64,000 nt of DNA from an uncultured Porphyromonadaceae bacterium (lineage in GTDB: Bacteria; Bacteroidota; Bacteroidia; Bacteroidales; Muribaculaceae), in assembly GCA_948467675.1 (NCBI GenBank), contig CAOKFI010000006.1, forward strand, positions 1-64,000, in the 5' to 3' direction. Under the pieces are notes generated by a model. It was not told the origin of the DNA and ran no database searches. It worked only from the letters and a program-made list of their open reading frames with translations. The position numbers were made by a program, and so were the translations under genes. How positions within the stretch are numbered: the first letter of the stretch is position 1; every line of letters begins with the position of its first letter. This document shows, one piece after another, positions 46,595 to 56,538 of the stretch.

Positions 46595-48070
46595 ATGTCA
46601 GCTAAACATTTTATCGCATTTGACCTGGGCGCAACCAGCGGCCGTACCATTCTTGGCACGCTCGAAAAGGACGGTGTGCTCACGACCAAGGAAATCACCC
46701 GTTTCCCGAATGGGATGATGGAGATCAACGGGCATCTCTACTGGAATATCTATTCGCTCTACGAGCATATCCGCGAAGGGCTCCTTCAGGTTGCCAAAAC
46801 CGGTGTCACACCGACCTCGATCGGTATCGATACATGGGGCGTAGACTTTGCCTGCATAGCTTCCGACGGATCTATAATCGGACTGCCTCACGCTTACCGC
46901 GATCCGCAGTACACGGATTCGCGTGCGCGTTTCTTTAATAATGTGATGCCGGCTTCGGAACTGTACCGTCGCACCGGCATACAGCACCTGGATTTCAACA
47001 CGGTGTTCCAGTTCAATGAATGGCGTGGATCGTTCGCTATGGATAACGCCGCCAAGATCGTGTTCCTTCCAGACGTGCTGTCATATCTTCTTACCGGAAA
47101 TATCGTGACCGAATACACAATAGCATCGACCGGTGAGATTCTCGACGCTGGAAAGCGTACTTTCGACGAGGAAATATTGGAGAAGGTGGGTCTCGATACC
47201 ACCAAATTCGGCCCGATTGTGATGCCCGGTACTGAAATCGGCACACTTTCCGCCGACCTGGCCGAATGGGCTGGACTGCCCCGTATACCGGTTGTGGCCG
47301 TAGGCGGCCACGACACGGCCTCGGCTGTGGCCGGTGTTCCTGCCCAGGACCGCAACTTCGCATATCTCAGCTCAGGCACATGGTCTCTGATGGGAATCGA
47401 AACCGACGAACCGAAGATCAACGCTCTTACCGAGGAGTACAATATCACCAACGAGGGCGGTGTGGAAGGCACTATCCGTCTGCTCAAGAATATAACCGGC
47501 ATGTGGATCGTAGAACAGTGCCTGCAGCGCTGGAAGAAAGACGACATCGTATACACCTATCCGCAGATGGTGGAACTGGCCGAAGCGGCCGACGAGTTCG
47601 TATGCTTCATCGATCCCGACGATCCGATGTTCGTACACCCTGCCGATATGCCTCAGGCCATAGTGGAATACTGCCGCCTGACAGGACAGCAGGCTCCTAA
47701 GACCCACGGCGAATTCATCCGCAGCATCTTCGAGAGCCTCGCGTTGAAGTACCGCATGATTCTCGACGTGTTCCGCTCGCTGGCTGAAAATCCGGTCGAC
47801 AAACTGCATGTGATCGGCGGCGGCTCGCGCAACAAGCTGCTCAACCGCTTTACCGCCAACGCTATCGGTGTGCCGGTCGTTGCCGGCCCGGCCGAGGCTT
47901 CATCGCTCGGCAATATCATGATGCAGGCCAAGGCTTGCGGCGCGGTTTCATCTCTTGCCGAAATGCGCCAGATCATAGCAGGAAATACCGACCTCGAATA
48001 CTTCGCCCAGGCTGATTCCGGCAAGTGGGAGGAGGCTTACAAACGTTATCTAACCCTTATAAAAAAATAA
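46595..48070 (+). CDS. rhaB: Rhamnulokinase
   Basis: 491 residues, close to the E. coli length. FGGY-kinase fold with the N-terminal phosphate loop FDLGATSGRT, DTWGVDFA, the catalytic-base region VGGHDTASAV (D240, equivalent to D237 of E. coli), SSGTWSLMG and the C-terminal HVIGGGSRNKLLNRFTA. Phosphorylates L-rhamnulose at O1 with ATP in the cytoplasm. First gene of the operon rhaB-rhaA-rhaT-rhaD, 7 bases before rhaA. Confidence 0.96.
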   Translation: MSAKHFIAFDLGATSGRTILGTLEKDGVLTTKEITRFPNGMMEINGHLYWNIYSLYEHIREGLLQVAKTGVTPTSIGIDTWGVDFACIASDGSIIGLPHAYRDPQYTDSRARFFNNVMPASELYRRTGIQHLDFNTVFQFNEWRGSFAMDNAAKIVFLPDVLSYLLTGNIVTEYTIASTGEILDAGKRTFDEEILEKVGLDTTKFGPIVMPGTEIGTLSADLAEWAGLPRIPVVAVGGHDTASAVAGVPAQDRNFAYLSSGTWSLMGIETDEPKINALTEEYNITNEGGVEGTIRLLKNITGMWIVEQCLQRWKKDDIVYTYPQMVELAEAADEFVCFIDPDDPMFVHPADMPQAIVEYCRLTGQQAPKTHGEFIRSIFESLALKYRMILDVFRSLAENPVDKLHVIGGGSRNKLLNRFTANAIGVPVVAGPAEASSLGNIMMQAKACGAVSSLAEMRQIIAGNTDLEYFAQADSGKWEEAYKRYLTLIKK

Positions 48071-48077
48071 AACCACA

Positions 48078-49331
48078 ATGAACACAGAATCAATCAAGAA
48101 AGCATACGATATTGCCAAAGAGCGTTATGCTGCCGTTGGTGTCGATACCGACAAAGTACTGGACCTGATGCAGGATTTCCACCTGAGCATGCACTGCTGG
48201 CAGGCCGACGACGTGGCCGGCTTCGAGAACCAGGGCGGCTCGCTTACCGGCGGTATCCAGGTTAACGGCAACTACCCCGGCAAAGCACGCAACATCGACG
48301 AGCTCCGTGCCGATATACTTTATGCCATGACCCTTATCCCCGGCAAGCATCGTCTGAATCTCCATGAGATATACGGCGACTTCGGCGGCAAGGTAGTGGA
48401 TCGCGACGAGTGCTCTGTAGAGCATTTCCAGAGCTGGATCGACTGGGGTAAAGCCAACGACATAAAACTCGACTTCAACTCTACCTCTTTCTCTCATCCC
48501 AAGAGCGGCGACCTCAGCCTTTCAAACCCCGACAAGGGTATCCGTGATTTCTGGATCGAGCACTCGAAGCGTTGCCGTGCGATCTCGCAGGCTATAGGCG
48601 AAGCTCAGCAGGATCCCTGTATCATGAACACCTGGGTACACGACGGCTCTAAGGACATCACTGTCAACCGCTACCTCTACCGCGAGCTCCTGAAGGATTC
48701 TCTCGATCAGATCTTCGAGCAGAAATACGACTGGATGAAGGACTGCGTGGAATCAAAGGTGTTCGGTATCGGCCTTGAAAGCTACACCGTAGGCTCCAAC
48801 GACTTCTACACATCTTACGCTGCCAAGAACAACATGATGATAACTCTCGACACCGGCCACTTCCATCCGACCGAGAGCGTGGCCGACAAGGTTTCGGCGA
48901 TGTTGCTCTTCGTGCCCGAGCTGATGCTCCACGTAAGCCGCCCCATCCGCTGGGACTCTGACCACGTTACCATCATGGACGATCCCACTATGGATCTTTT
49001 CAGCGAAATCGTACGTGCCGGCGCTCTCAACCGCGTTCACTACGGCCTCGACTACTTCGACGGCACTCTCAACCGTATCGGTGCTTACGTGATCGGTAGC
49101 CGCGCTGCCCAGAAATGTATGCTCCGCGCTCTTCTCGAGCCCATCGCAAAACTGCGTGACTATGAGTTGACCGACCGCAAGTTCCAGCGCCTCGCCCTCC
49201 TCGAGGAGTGCAAGCAGCTCCCCTGGAATGCCGTTTACGATATGTTCTGCCTCAAGAACAACGTACCTGTAGGCGAAAGCTACATTGCCGAAGTTGAAAA
49301 ATACGAACGCGACGTCACCTCTAAACGGTAA
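48078..49331 (+). CDS. rhaA: L-rhamnose isomerase
   Basis: 417 residues. Converts L-rhamnose to L-rhamnulose in the cytoplasm with a divalent metal. Recognised by FHLSMHCWQADDVAGFE, GGIQVNGNYPGKARN, RLNLHEIYGDF, KLDFNSTSFSHPKSG, MNTWVHDGSKD and DTGHFHPTESVADK, which carry the metal-binding Glu/Asp/His residues. Its TAA overlaps the ATG of rhaT by one base (TAATG), giving translational coupling. Confidence 0.97.
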   Translation: MNTESIKKAYDIAKERYAAVGVDTDKVLDLMQDFHLSMHCWQADDVAGFENQGGSLTGGIQVNGNYPGKARNIDELRADILYAMTLIPGKHRLNLHEIYGDFGGKVVDRDECSVEHFQSWIDWGKANDIKLDFNSTSFSHPKSGDLSLSNPDKGIRDFWIEHSKRCRAISQAIGEAQQDPCIMNTWVHDGSKDITVNRYLYRELLKDSLDQIFEQKYDWMKDCVESKVFGIGLESYTVGSNDFYTSYAAKNNMMITLDTGHFHPTESVADKVSAMLLFVPELMLHVSRPIRWDSDHVTIMDDPTMDLFSEIVRAGALNRVHYGLDYFDGTLNRIGAYVIGSRAAQKCMLRALLEPIAKLRDYELTDRKFQRLALLEECKQLPWNAVYDMFCLKNNVPVGESYIAEVEKYERDVTSKR

Positions 49332-50365
49332 TGGAACTTATCATAGGACTTCTGATCATAGCCGTCGGCGCATTCTGTCAGTCGAGCTGCTACGTACCCA
49401 TCAACAAGATAAAAGACTGGAGCTGGGAATCGTACTGGATCGTACAGGGTGTGTTCGCCTGGCTGCTCTTACCGCTTCTCGGCGCACTGCTTGCAGTGCC
49501 CGAGGGGCATTGTCTGTGTGAACTGTTTTCCGCCGGCGACTCCTTCAATATCTGGATGACCATACTGTTCGGTGTGCTCTGGGGAGTAGGCGGACTCACA
49601 TTCGGTCTGTCCATGCGCTACCTCGGAGTGGCTCTCGGCCAGTCCATAGCTCTCGGCACATGTGCCGGCCTGGGTACCATCATGGGTCCGGTGCTGCTCA
49701 ATATTTTCTTCCCGGATATGGATGCGCTGTCGGCTCTTACCTTCTCGGTGATCCTCGGAGTGGTGGTGACGCTGATCGGTATCGCCATCATAGGCGTGGC
49801 CGGTTCCATGAAGTCGGCCTCCCTGTCGGAAGAAGAGAAGAAAGCGGCAGTCAAGGACTTCAACTTCCCCAAAGGTCTGGTTATCGCATTGCTCGCAGGC
49901 TTCATGAGCGGATGCTTCAATGTCGGTCTGGCATTCGGCGAGGGTATCAACTTCGGCGCCGAGACTCCCGATATGTTCAAGACCCTGCCGGCAACTTTCC
50001 TCGTTACTCTCGGTGGTTTTGTGACCAACGCCGTATATTGCTTCTACCAGAACAGCAAGAACGGTACCTGGAGCGACTACAGGAACGGCAGAGTGTGGCT
50101 GAACAATGTGGTGTTCTGTGCTCTGGCCGGCGCGCTCTGGTACAGCCAGTTCTTCGGACTCAGCCTCGGCAAGGGCTTCCTCACCGAATCGCCCACTCTC
50201 ATGACGCTTTCGTTCTGTATACTTATGGCGCTCAATGTGGTGTTCTCCAATGTGTGGGGTATCATTCTCAAGGAGTGGAAAGGCTGTTCGTCCAAAACTA
50301 TTGCCGTGCTCGTTGTCGGCATATTGGTTCTGATCGTGTCCTGCTTCCTGCCGCAATTGGTCTAA
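49331..50365 (+). CDS. rhaT: L-rhamnose-proton symporter
   Basis: 344 residues with about ten membrane segments, matching the RhaT family in length. N-terminus GLLIIAVGAFCQSSCYVPIN then KDWSWESYW is typical; WGVGGLTFGLSMRYLGVALG and the FLVTLGGFVTNAVYC helix are conserved. Imports L-rhamnose across the inner membrane. Its start codon overlaps the rhaA stop. Confidence 0.95.
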   Translation: MELIIGLLIIAVGAFCQSSCYVPINKIKDWSWESYWIVQGVFAWLLLPLLGALLAVPEGHCLCELFSAGDSFNIWMTILFGVLWGVGGLTFGLSMRYLGVALGQSIALGTCAGLGTIMGPVLLNIFFPDMDALSALTFSVILGVVVTLIGIAIIGVAGSMKSASLSEEEKKAAVKDFNFPKGLVIALLAGFMSGCFNVGLAFGEGINFGAETPDMFKTLPATFLVTLGGFVTNAVYCFYQNSKNGTWSDYRNGRVWLNNVVFCALAGALWYSQFFGLSLGKGFLTESPTLMTLSFCILMALNVVFSNVWGIILKEWKGCSSKTIAVLVVGILVLIVSCFLPQLV

Positions 50366-50407
50366 AAGTATTCTACCAATCATATCTAACTAATTAAAAC
50401 TGAAACT

Positions 50408-51217
50408 ATGTCGATTCTCGATAATCGCCCCGCTCTGGCTAAACAGGTCAATGATGTGGCCGAAGTCGCAGGCTATCTCTGGCAGAAGGGATGGGCTGAA
50501 CGCAACGGCGGCAACATTACTGTAAATGTGACTGACTGTGTCGATGACGCCATGCGCGCCCTCCCGGCCATCACAGAGCCTATTGCCATTGGCGTGACTC
50601 TCCCTCATCTGAAAGGATGCTGGTTCTATTGCAAAGGTACTAACCGCCGTATGCGCGATCTCGCACGCTGGCCGATGCAGAACGGATCCATAATCCGTAT
50701 CACCGACGACTGCGCCCACTATGAGATCGTGGCCGACGAACCCGTTATGCCGACCTCCGAGCTGCCGTCTCACCTGAGTGTACACAACTACCTTATCGCC
50801 AAGGGATCGCCCTATAAGGCATCGGTACACACACATCCGATCGAACTTGTGGCCATGAGCCATAATCCCGAATTCCTGAAGAAGGATGTGCTTACCAATC
50901 TGCTCTGGAGCATGATCCCCGAGACCAAGGCGTTCTGTCCGCGCGGACTCGGTATCGTGCCCTATATGCTCCCCTCGTCGGTGGAACTTGCCGATGCCAC
51001 TATCAAGGCTATCGACGACGACTACGACGTGGTGATGTGGGAGAAACATGGTGTATTCTCCGTAGGCCCCGACGTGCTCGAGGCTTTCGACATGATCGAC
51101 GTGCTCACCAAGAGCGCCATCATATATCAGGACGCCAAGTCGATGGGCTTTACTCCCGACGGTATGAGCGCGGCTCAGATGAAAGAGATCTCTGATGTTT
51201 TCCATCTCCCTAAATAA
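50408..51217 (+). CDS. rhaD: Rhamnulose-1-phosphate aldolase
   Basis: 269 residues. Class II zinc aldolase that splits L-rhamnulose-1-phosphate into dihydroxyacetone phosphate and L-lactaldehyde. Zinc ligands H141 and H143 (VHTHPIEL) and H214 (WEKHGVF), with the acid E118 (TSELPSHLSVH), align with the E. coli enzyme; ERNGGNITVN is the phosphate-binding region. Last gene of the operon, followed by a terminator. No lactaldehyde reductase or dehydrogenase gene follows. Confidence 0.96.
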   Translation: MSILDNRPALAKQVNDVAEVAGYLWQKGWAERNGGNITVNVTDCVDDAMRALPAITEPIAIGVTLPHLKGCWFYCKGTNRRMRDLARWPMQNGSIIRITDDCAHYEIVADEPVMPTSELPSHLSVHNYLIAKGSPYKASVHTHPIELVAMSHNPEFLKKDVLTNLLWSMIPETKAFCPRGLGIVPYMLPSSVELADATIKAIDDDYDVVMWEKHGVFSVGPDVLEAFDMIDVLTKSAIIYQDAKSMGFTPDGMSAAQMKEISDVFHLPK

Positions 51218-51256
51218 TAGTGATCATACCATTTGCTAAGTGAAAAAGATTGTAAG

Positions 51257-51288
51257 CGGATCCGTCCTGGTGGCGGATCCGTTTTTTT
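51257..51288 (+). terminator. Terminator of the rhamnose operon
   Basis: Stem CGGATCCG (51257-51264) / CGGATCCG (51274-51281) with a nine-base loop, followed by seven T residues. It starts 40 bases after rhaD. Confidence 0.88.
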
Positions 51289-51330
51289 GTTATACTGCCG
51301 TTGGTGTATTTGTCTGCATTTTTGGAGTAA

Positions 51331-51362
51331 TTTGCATGTTTGCGTGGGATTTGCTATTTTAG
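51331..51362 (+). promoter_or_regulatory. Probable promoter of the carboxynorspermidine dehydrogenase gene
   Basis: TTTG (51331-51334), a 20-base spacer and TATTTTAG (51355-51362, one mismatch to TAnnTTTG). It lies 50 bases before the start codon, after the rha terminator, so the gene probably has its own transcription start. Confidence 0.5.
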
Positions 51363-51411
51363 CCGCCCGATTGTTAATTAACTACCGTTACAACCAAAAT
51401 AATAATTTGTC

Positions 51412-52635
<1,224 letters not shown>

Positions 52636-52648
52636 TAATACTGGAACA

Positions 52649-52696
52649 TTTGTTGCGCTCCCCCTTTGAAATACAGGAGGAGCGCAACAAAATTTT
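52649..52696 (+). terminator. Terminator after the carboxynorspermidine dehydrogenase gene
   Basis: A perfect 13-bp stem (52649-52661 / 52679-52691, core GTTGCGCTCC) with a 17-base loop, followed by ATTTT. The T-run is short, so some read-through into the efflux leader is possible. Confidence 0.78.
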
Positions 52697-52702
52697 GCTT
52701 TA

Positions 52703-52762
52703 GCGGTTATATCTATAACGAGGGATTATATAACCGCGATAAAGCGCCTCGCTTTATATTTT
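52703..52762 (+). promoter_or_regulatory. Leader with overlapping inverted repeats before the efflux operon
   Basis: Arm GCGGTTATAT (52703-52712) pairs perfectly with ATATAACCGC (52728-52737). The same left arm can instead form GTTATA-TC-TATAAC (52706-52719). A third hairpin, ATAAAGCG-CCT-CGCTTTAT (52739-52757), is followed by ATTTTT and ends 15 bases before the ATG. This resembles either a three-half-site operator or a transcription attenuator with exclusive hairpins. Confidence 0.5.
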
Positions 52763-52776
52763 TCACGTCAACGATT

Positions 52777-54246
52777 ATGCAACTGAAACTCGCCCTTTCG
52801 ATAGCCCTGATGGGAGCTGCGCTGGCAGCTACAGCACAGGAGCCGGTGCCGTCCGGACCCGTGTCGCTCGACTCATGCCGGTCTATGGCTTTGTTAAACA
52901 ACAAGCAGATGCGCATGCAGGCCGAACGTGTGAAAGCAGCCGGATACCAGAAAAAGGAAGCGTTTGCCGCTTATCTGCCCGGTATCGATTTTGCCGGAGG
53001 CTATATGTACAATCAGAAAGAGTTGTCGATATTCGATAAGGATCAGTATCTGCCGACAATGAATTTCGATCTGGCCACACAGAGCTATAAGCCGAATCTT
53101 GTGACCAATCCGATGACAGGCGAGCCGATACGTACTCCTGACGGACAGTATGTCCCGTCGACTGTAGCCCTTATACCCAAGGAAGCGATGACCTACGATA
53201 TCCACAACGTCTTTTTCGGCGCCATTACGCTTACGCAGCCTGTGTATATGGGCGGCAAGATAGTGGCTATGAACAAGATCGCCGGATTTGCCGAGGAACT
53301 GGCACGCTCGATGCACGACAATCAGGCCGAGAACGTGATCTACGCCGTTGACGGTGCATACTGGCAGGTCGTTTCACTCAAGGCGAAGCAGCAACTTGCT
53401 GTCAGCTATCTTGCTCTGCTCGATTCCCTGCAGCGCAATGTGCAGGCTATGGTTCGTGAAGGTGTAGCCACCCGCAGCGATCTTCTGAGCGTGGATGTGA
53501 AAGTAAATCAGGCTCAGATCGACCTGACAAAGGTAGACAACGGTCTGGTGTTGTCGCGCATGGCGCTTGCACAGGTGTGCGGTCTCCCCGTCAACACAAT
53601 GATGACTCTTGCCGATGAGGACAGTGAAGGTATAGGTCCGCAGGCTCCGATCGCTTCCCGCTATGATATGGAGGAGGTATATGCCCGCCGTCCCGATCTG
53701 CACGCTCTGGAACTCGGTGTCAGGATCAAGGAGCAGCAATCGAAAGTCGCCTTGTCGGGAATGCTTCCCAACGTGGCTCTTATAGGAAGCTATTCGTTTT
53801 CGAACCCGAATATGTTCAATGGATTCAAGAAACGTTTCGACGGCGCATTCTCCGTTGGTGCGATGGTGACGGTTCCGTTGTGGCATTGGGGCGGAAATTA
53901 TAATAAATACCGTGCAGCTAAAGCCGAGTCCAATGTCATGAAGCTGCAGCTCGACGATGCCAAAGAAATGGTCGATCTGCAGGTGAGTCAGGCGGCATTC
54001 AAGGCACAGGAAGCTGTAAAGACATATCAGATGACTGTTGTCAATCTGTCAAAGGCCGATGAGAACCTGCGTACTGCCCAGATCGGATTTAAGGAAGGAG
54101 TCCTGACCGCAGACAATGTAATGGAGGCTCAGACAGCATGGCTCAAGGCGCAGAGCGAGAAAATCGACGCTGAGATCGATGTACACCTGTGTGAGGTATA
54201 TCTGTCGAAAGTACTCGGTACGCTGAGTTTCGTTTCAGGACAATAA
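52777..54246 (+). CDS. TolC-family outer-membrane efflux protein
   Basis: 489 residues from the ATG at 52777 (MQLKLALSIA), which starts a clean signal peptide (AATAQ); an upstream in-frame ATG at 52666 would place 37 charged/aromatic residues and the leader hairpins in the coding region. Typical long helices with LDSCRSMALLNNKQMR, DGAYWQVVSLKAKQQLAVSY, YARRPDLHALELGVRIKEQQ and DNVMEAQTAWLKAQ. It forms the outer-membrane channel for the export system encoded by the next three genes. Confidence 0.93.
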   Translation: MQLKLALSIALMGAALAATAQEPVPSGPVSLDSCRSMALLNNKQMRMQAERVKAAGYQKKEAFAAYLPGIDFAGGYMYNQKELSIFDKDQYLPTMNFDLATQSYKPNLVTNPMTGEPIRTPDGQYVPSTVALIPKEAMTYDIHNVFFGAITLTQPVYMGGKIVAMNKIAGFAEELARSMHDNQAENVIYAVDGAYWQVVSLKAKQQLAVSYLALLDSLQRNVQAMVREGVATRSDLLSVDVKVNQAQIDLTKVDNGLVLSRMALAQVCGLPVNTMMTLADEDSEGIGPQAPIASRYDMEEVYARRPDLHALELGVRIKEQQSKVALSGMLPNVALIGSYSFSNPNMFNGFKKRFDGAFSVGAMVTVPLWHWGGNYNKYRAAKAESNVMKLQLDDAKEMVDLQVSQAAFKAQEAVKTYQMTVVNLSKADENLRTAQIGFKEGVLTADNVMEAQTAWLKAQSEKIDAEIDVHLCEVYLSKVLGTLSFVSGQ

Positions 54247-54297
54247 TATAGAGTGCACGCATCATAATATAAAAAATCAGAAAGTCATATATAAGTC

Positions 54298-55332
54298 ATG
54301 GCAGATCAAGATACCAAAATCGTTAGAGAGAGAGATGATGAAAAACGCGAGAGCCGTACCCTGCTGACAGCATTGGGTGTGGTTGTTGCAGTAGTGGCTG
54401 TACTTGCCATAGTCGGATTCCTGTTTCTGACTCCTCCGCCGGAGATCATCGAAGGACAGGCCGAGGCGAATTCCGTGCGTATATCCGGAAAATTGCCCGG
54501 ACGCGTGCTGGAGTTTTATGTCAGTGAAGGCGACAATGTGCATGCAGGCGATACACTGGTGCATATCCATTCGTCGTTGGCAGAGGCAAAGATGATGCAG
54601 GCCGAGGCTATGCAGACAGCGGCATCGGCTACAGACCGCAAGGTGGATGCCGGTACACGTTCGCAGATCAAACAGGGTGCGTATGACTTGTGGCAGCAGG
54701 CCATCGCCGCAAAGACTATAACAAAGAAGACTTACGACCGCATGCAGGCATTGTTTGCCGAAGGGGTGATCGCAGAGCAGAAACGCGATGAGGCCGAGGC
54801 TGCATATCAGGCTGCCGAGGCTGCTGAAAGAGCTGCGAAAAGTCAATATGAACTCGCCGTGGCAGGAGCACAGCGCGAAGACAAGGAGGCCGCACAGGCA
54901 ATGGTGAATGTCGCTAAGGGCGGCGTTGCCGAGGTCGAGGCTCTGCTCGAGGATCAGTATCTGATAGCTCCGTGCGACGGACAGATCGATGTCATATATC
55001 CCCAGGTGGGTGAACTTGTCGCCCTTGGCGCTCCGATCATGAATCTGCTGAAGATAGACGACAAGTGGGTCACATTCAATGTGCGCGAGGAATTGCTCAA
55101 CGATCTGCCCATGGGCAAGGAGATAGAGATCATGATACCGGCTCTGGGCGAACGTACAGCCAAGGCTAAGGTATATTATGTGCGCGACATGGGATCCTAT
55201 GCCGTATGGCGTGCTACTAAATCGACCGGCGAATGGGACAGCCGCACATTTCAGATCAAGGCCCGTCCAGTCGACTCTATTCCTGAGCTCCGCCCCGGCA
55301 TGAGTGTCATATACCGTCAGCATCACGAATGA
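54298..55332 (+). CDS. HlyD/EmrA-type membrane fusion (adaptor) protein
   Basis: 344 residues. A short cytoplasmic tail, one membrane segment at about 22-46 (LTALGVVVAVVAVLAIVGFL), a biotinyl-lipoyl-like region (SGKLPGRVLEFYVSEGDNVH), a long Ala/Glu-rich coiled-coil hairpin at about 90-205 and a beta-barrel domain (LIAPCDGQIDVIYPQVGELV). It spans the periplasm and joins the TolC channel to the inner-membrane permeases. Confidence 0.93.
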   Translation: MADQDTKIVRERDDEKRESRTLLTALGVVVAVVAVLAIVGFLFLTPPPEIIEGQAEANSVRISGKLPGRVLEFYVSEGDNVHAGDTLVHIHSSLAEAKMMQAEAMQTAASATDRKVDAGTRSQIKQGAYDLWQQAIAAKTITKKTYDRMQALFAEGVIAEQKRDEAEAAYQAAEAAERAAKSQYELAVAGAQREDKEAAQAMVNVAKGGVAEVEALLEDQYLIAPCDGQIDVIYPQVGELVALGAPIMNLLKIDDKWVTFNVREELLNDLPMGKEIEIMIPALGERTAKAKVYYVRDMGSYAVWRATKSTGEWDSRTFQIKARPVDSIPELRPGMSVIYRQHHE

Positions 55333-55364
55333 TCTGTCAATAAATCAGTAAAGCGATAGTTTCG

Positions 55365-56534
55365 ATGAAGCGTACTGCAGGACTCCGGACCACGATACTC
55401 CGCTCGTTGCATCAGCTGGTAAGCCGCAAGATATATATTGCGGCCATGATCGGTGTGCCGGTATTTTGTGTGATCTTCTTTCTGAGCCTGCTGGGACCCG
55501 GATTGCCTCTGAAAGTTCCCACTGCTATTGTCGACCTCGACAACAGCCAGATGTCGCGGCAGGTGATACGGTCGCTCAATGCTATGGAACTTGTCGATAT
55601 AAGTGACAGATGCGACAGCTATGTCGAGGCTCTGGACAAGGTGAAGAACGGGTCGGTATTCGGGTTCTTCGTGATTCCTACCGATTTTCAGCAGAAGGCA
55701 CTCGGCAATGATACACCGACCATCGATTATTATACCAACCTGACATATTTTGTGCCGGGAACTCTGGCATACAAAGGATTTAAAACAGTGGCGGTATCCA
55801 CTTCCGGATCCATAGTCAAGACGACTCTGGTAAGTGCCGGAGTGGGCGACCGTATGGCAGGAACGATGTTGCAGCCCATGGTATTCCAGGAACACCCGAT
55901 GGGAAATCCGTGGCTCAATTACTCGATATATCTTACGAACTCGTTCGTGCCCGGAGTTATAGCCCTGATGGTAATGCTTGTGACCGTATTCTCCATCTGC
56001 GACGAGATCAAGCGCGGCACATCTGTCGGATGGCTGAGCGATGCCGGAGGTTCGATCGTGACTGCTGTGGCCGGTAAGCTGTTGCCGCAGACTGTCATAT
56101 TCTCTCTTGTCGGCATTATGTGCCAGTCGCTGATATTCGGGTGGTCGCACTTCCCTCTCAACGGCAATCCATGGCACATGGTGTTCGCAATGATCCTTAT
56201 GGTTATAGCATGTCAGTCATTCGCTCTGATTATTGTAGGAGCATTGCCTAATCTGAGGCTGGCTCTGAGTATAGCGTCGCTGATAGGCATCCTCTCATTC
56301 TCTGTCACTGGGTTTTCATTCCCGGTTCAGAGCATGTATGGAAGTATCGGCATCTTCTCCTACCTCATACCGTTGCGCTACTATTTTCTGATTTATGTGG
56401 ATCAGGCGTTGAACGGAATCCCGCTGTATTTCTCGAGATGGTACTATATTGCACTTCTCGTATTTCCGTTTGTTGCGTTGCTGCTGCTCGGCAACCTGAA
56501 GAAACATTGTCTGCGACCCGTATATGTGCCTTAA
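55365..56534 (+). CDS. ABC-2 type permease, first of two
   Basis: 389 residues. One membrane helix near the N-terminus (IAAMIGVPVFCVIFFLSLLG), a periplasmic domain to about residue 180, then about five helices with the ABC-2 pattern (VPGVIALMVMLVTVFSICDE, KRGTSVGWLSDAG, GFSFPVQSMYG). Resembles YhhJ/YbhR-like export permeases. No nucleotide-binding domain is present in this protein or elsewhere in the operon. Its stop overlaps the longest reading of the next gene. Confidence 0.9.
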   Translation: MKRTAGLRTTILRSLHQLVSRKIYIAAMIGVPVFCVIFFLSLLGPGLPLKVPTAIVDLDNSQMSRQVIRSLNAMELVDISDRCDSYVEALDKVKNGSVFGFFVIPTDFQQKALGNDTPTIDYYTNLTYFVPGTLAYKGFKTVAVSTSGSIVKTTLVSAGVGDRMAGTMLQPMVFQEHPMGNPWLNYSIYLTNSFVPGVIALMVMLVTVFSICDEIKRGTSVGWLSDAGGSIVTAVAGKLLPQTVIFSLVGIMCQSLIFGWSHFPLNGNPWHMVFAMILMVIACQSFALIIVGALPNLRLALSIASLIGILSFSVTGFSFPVQSMYGSIGIFSYLIPLRYYFLIYVDQALNGIPLYFSRWYYIALLVFPFVALLLLGNLKKHCLRPVYVP

Positions 56535-56538
56535 TGCG

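Noticed and set aside
52666-52776. Upstream ATG for the TolC-family gene
   Set aside because: It adds 37 residues with no signal character and would put the terminator and leader hairpins inside the coding region.
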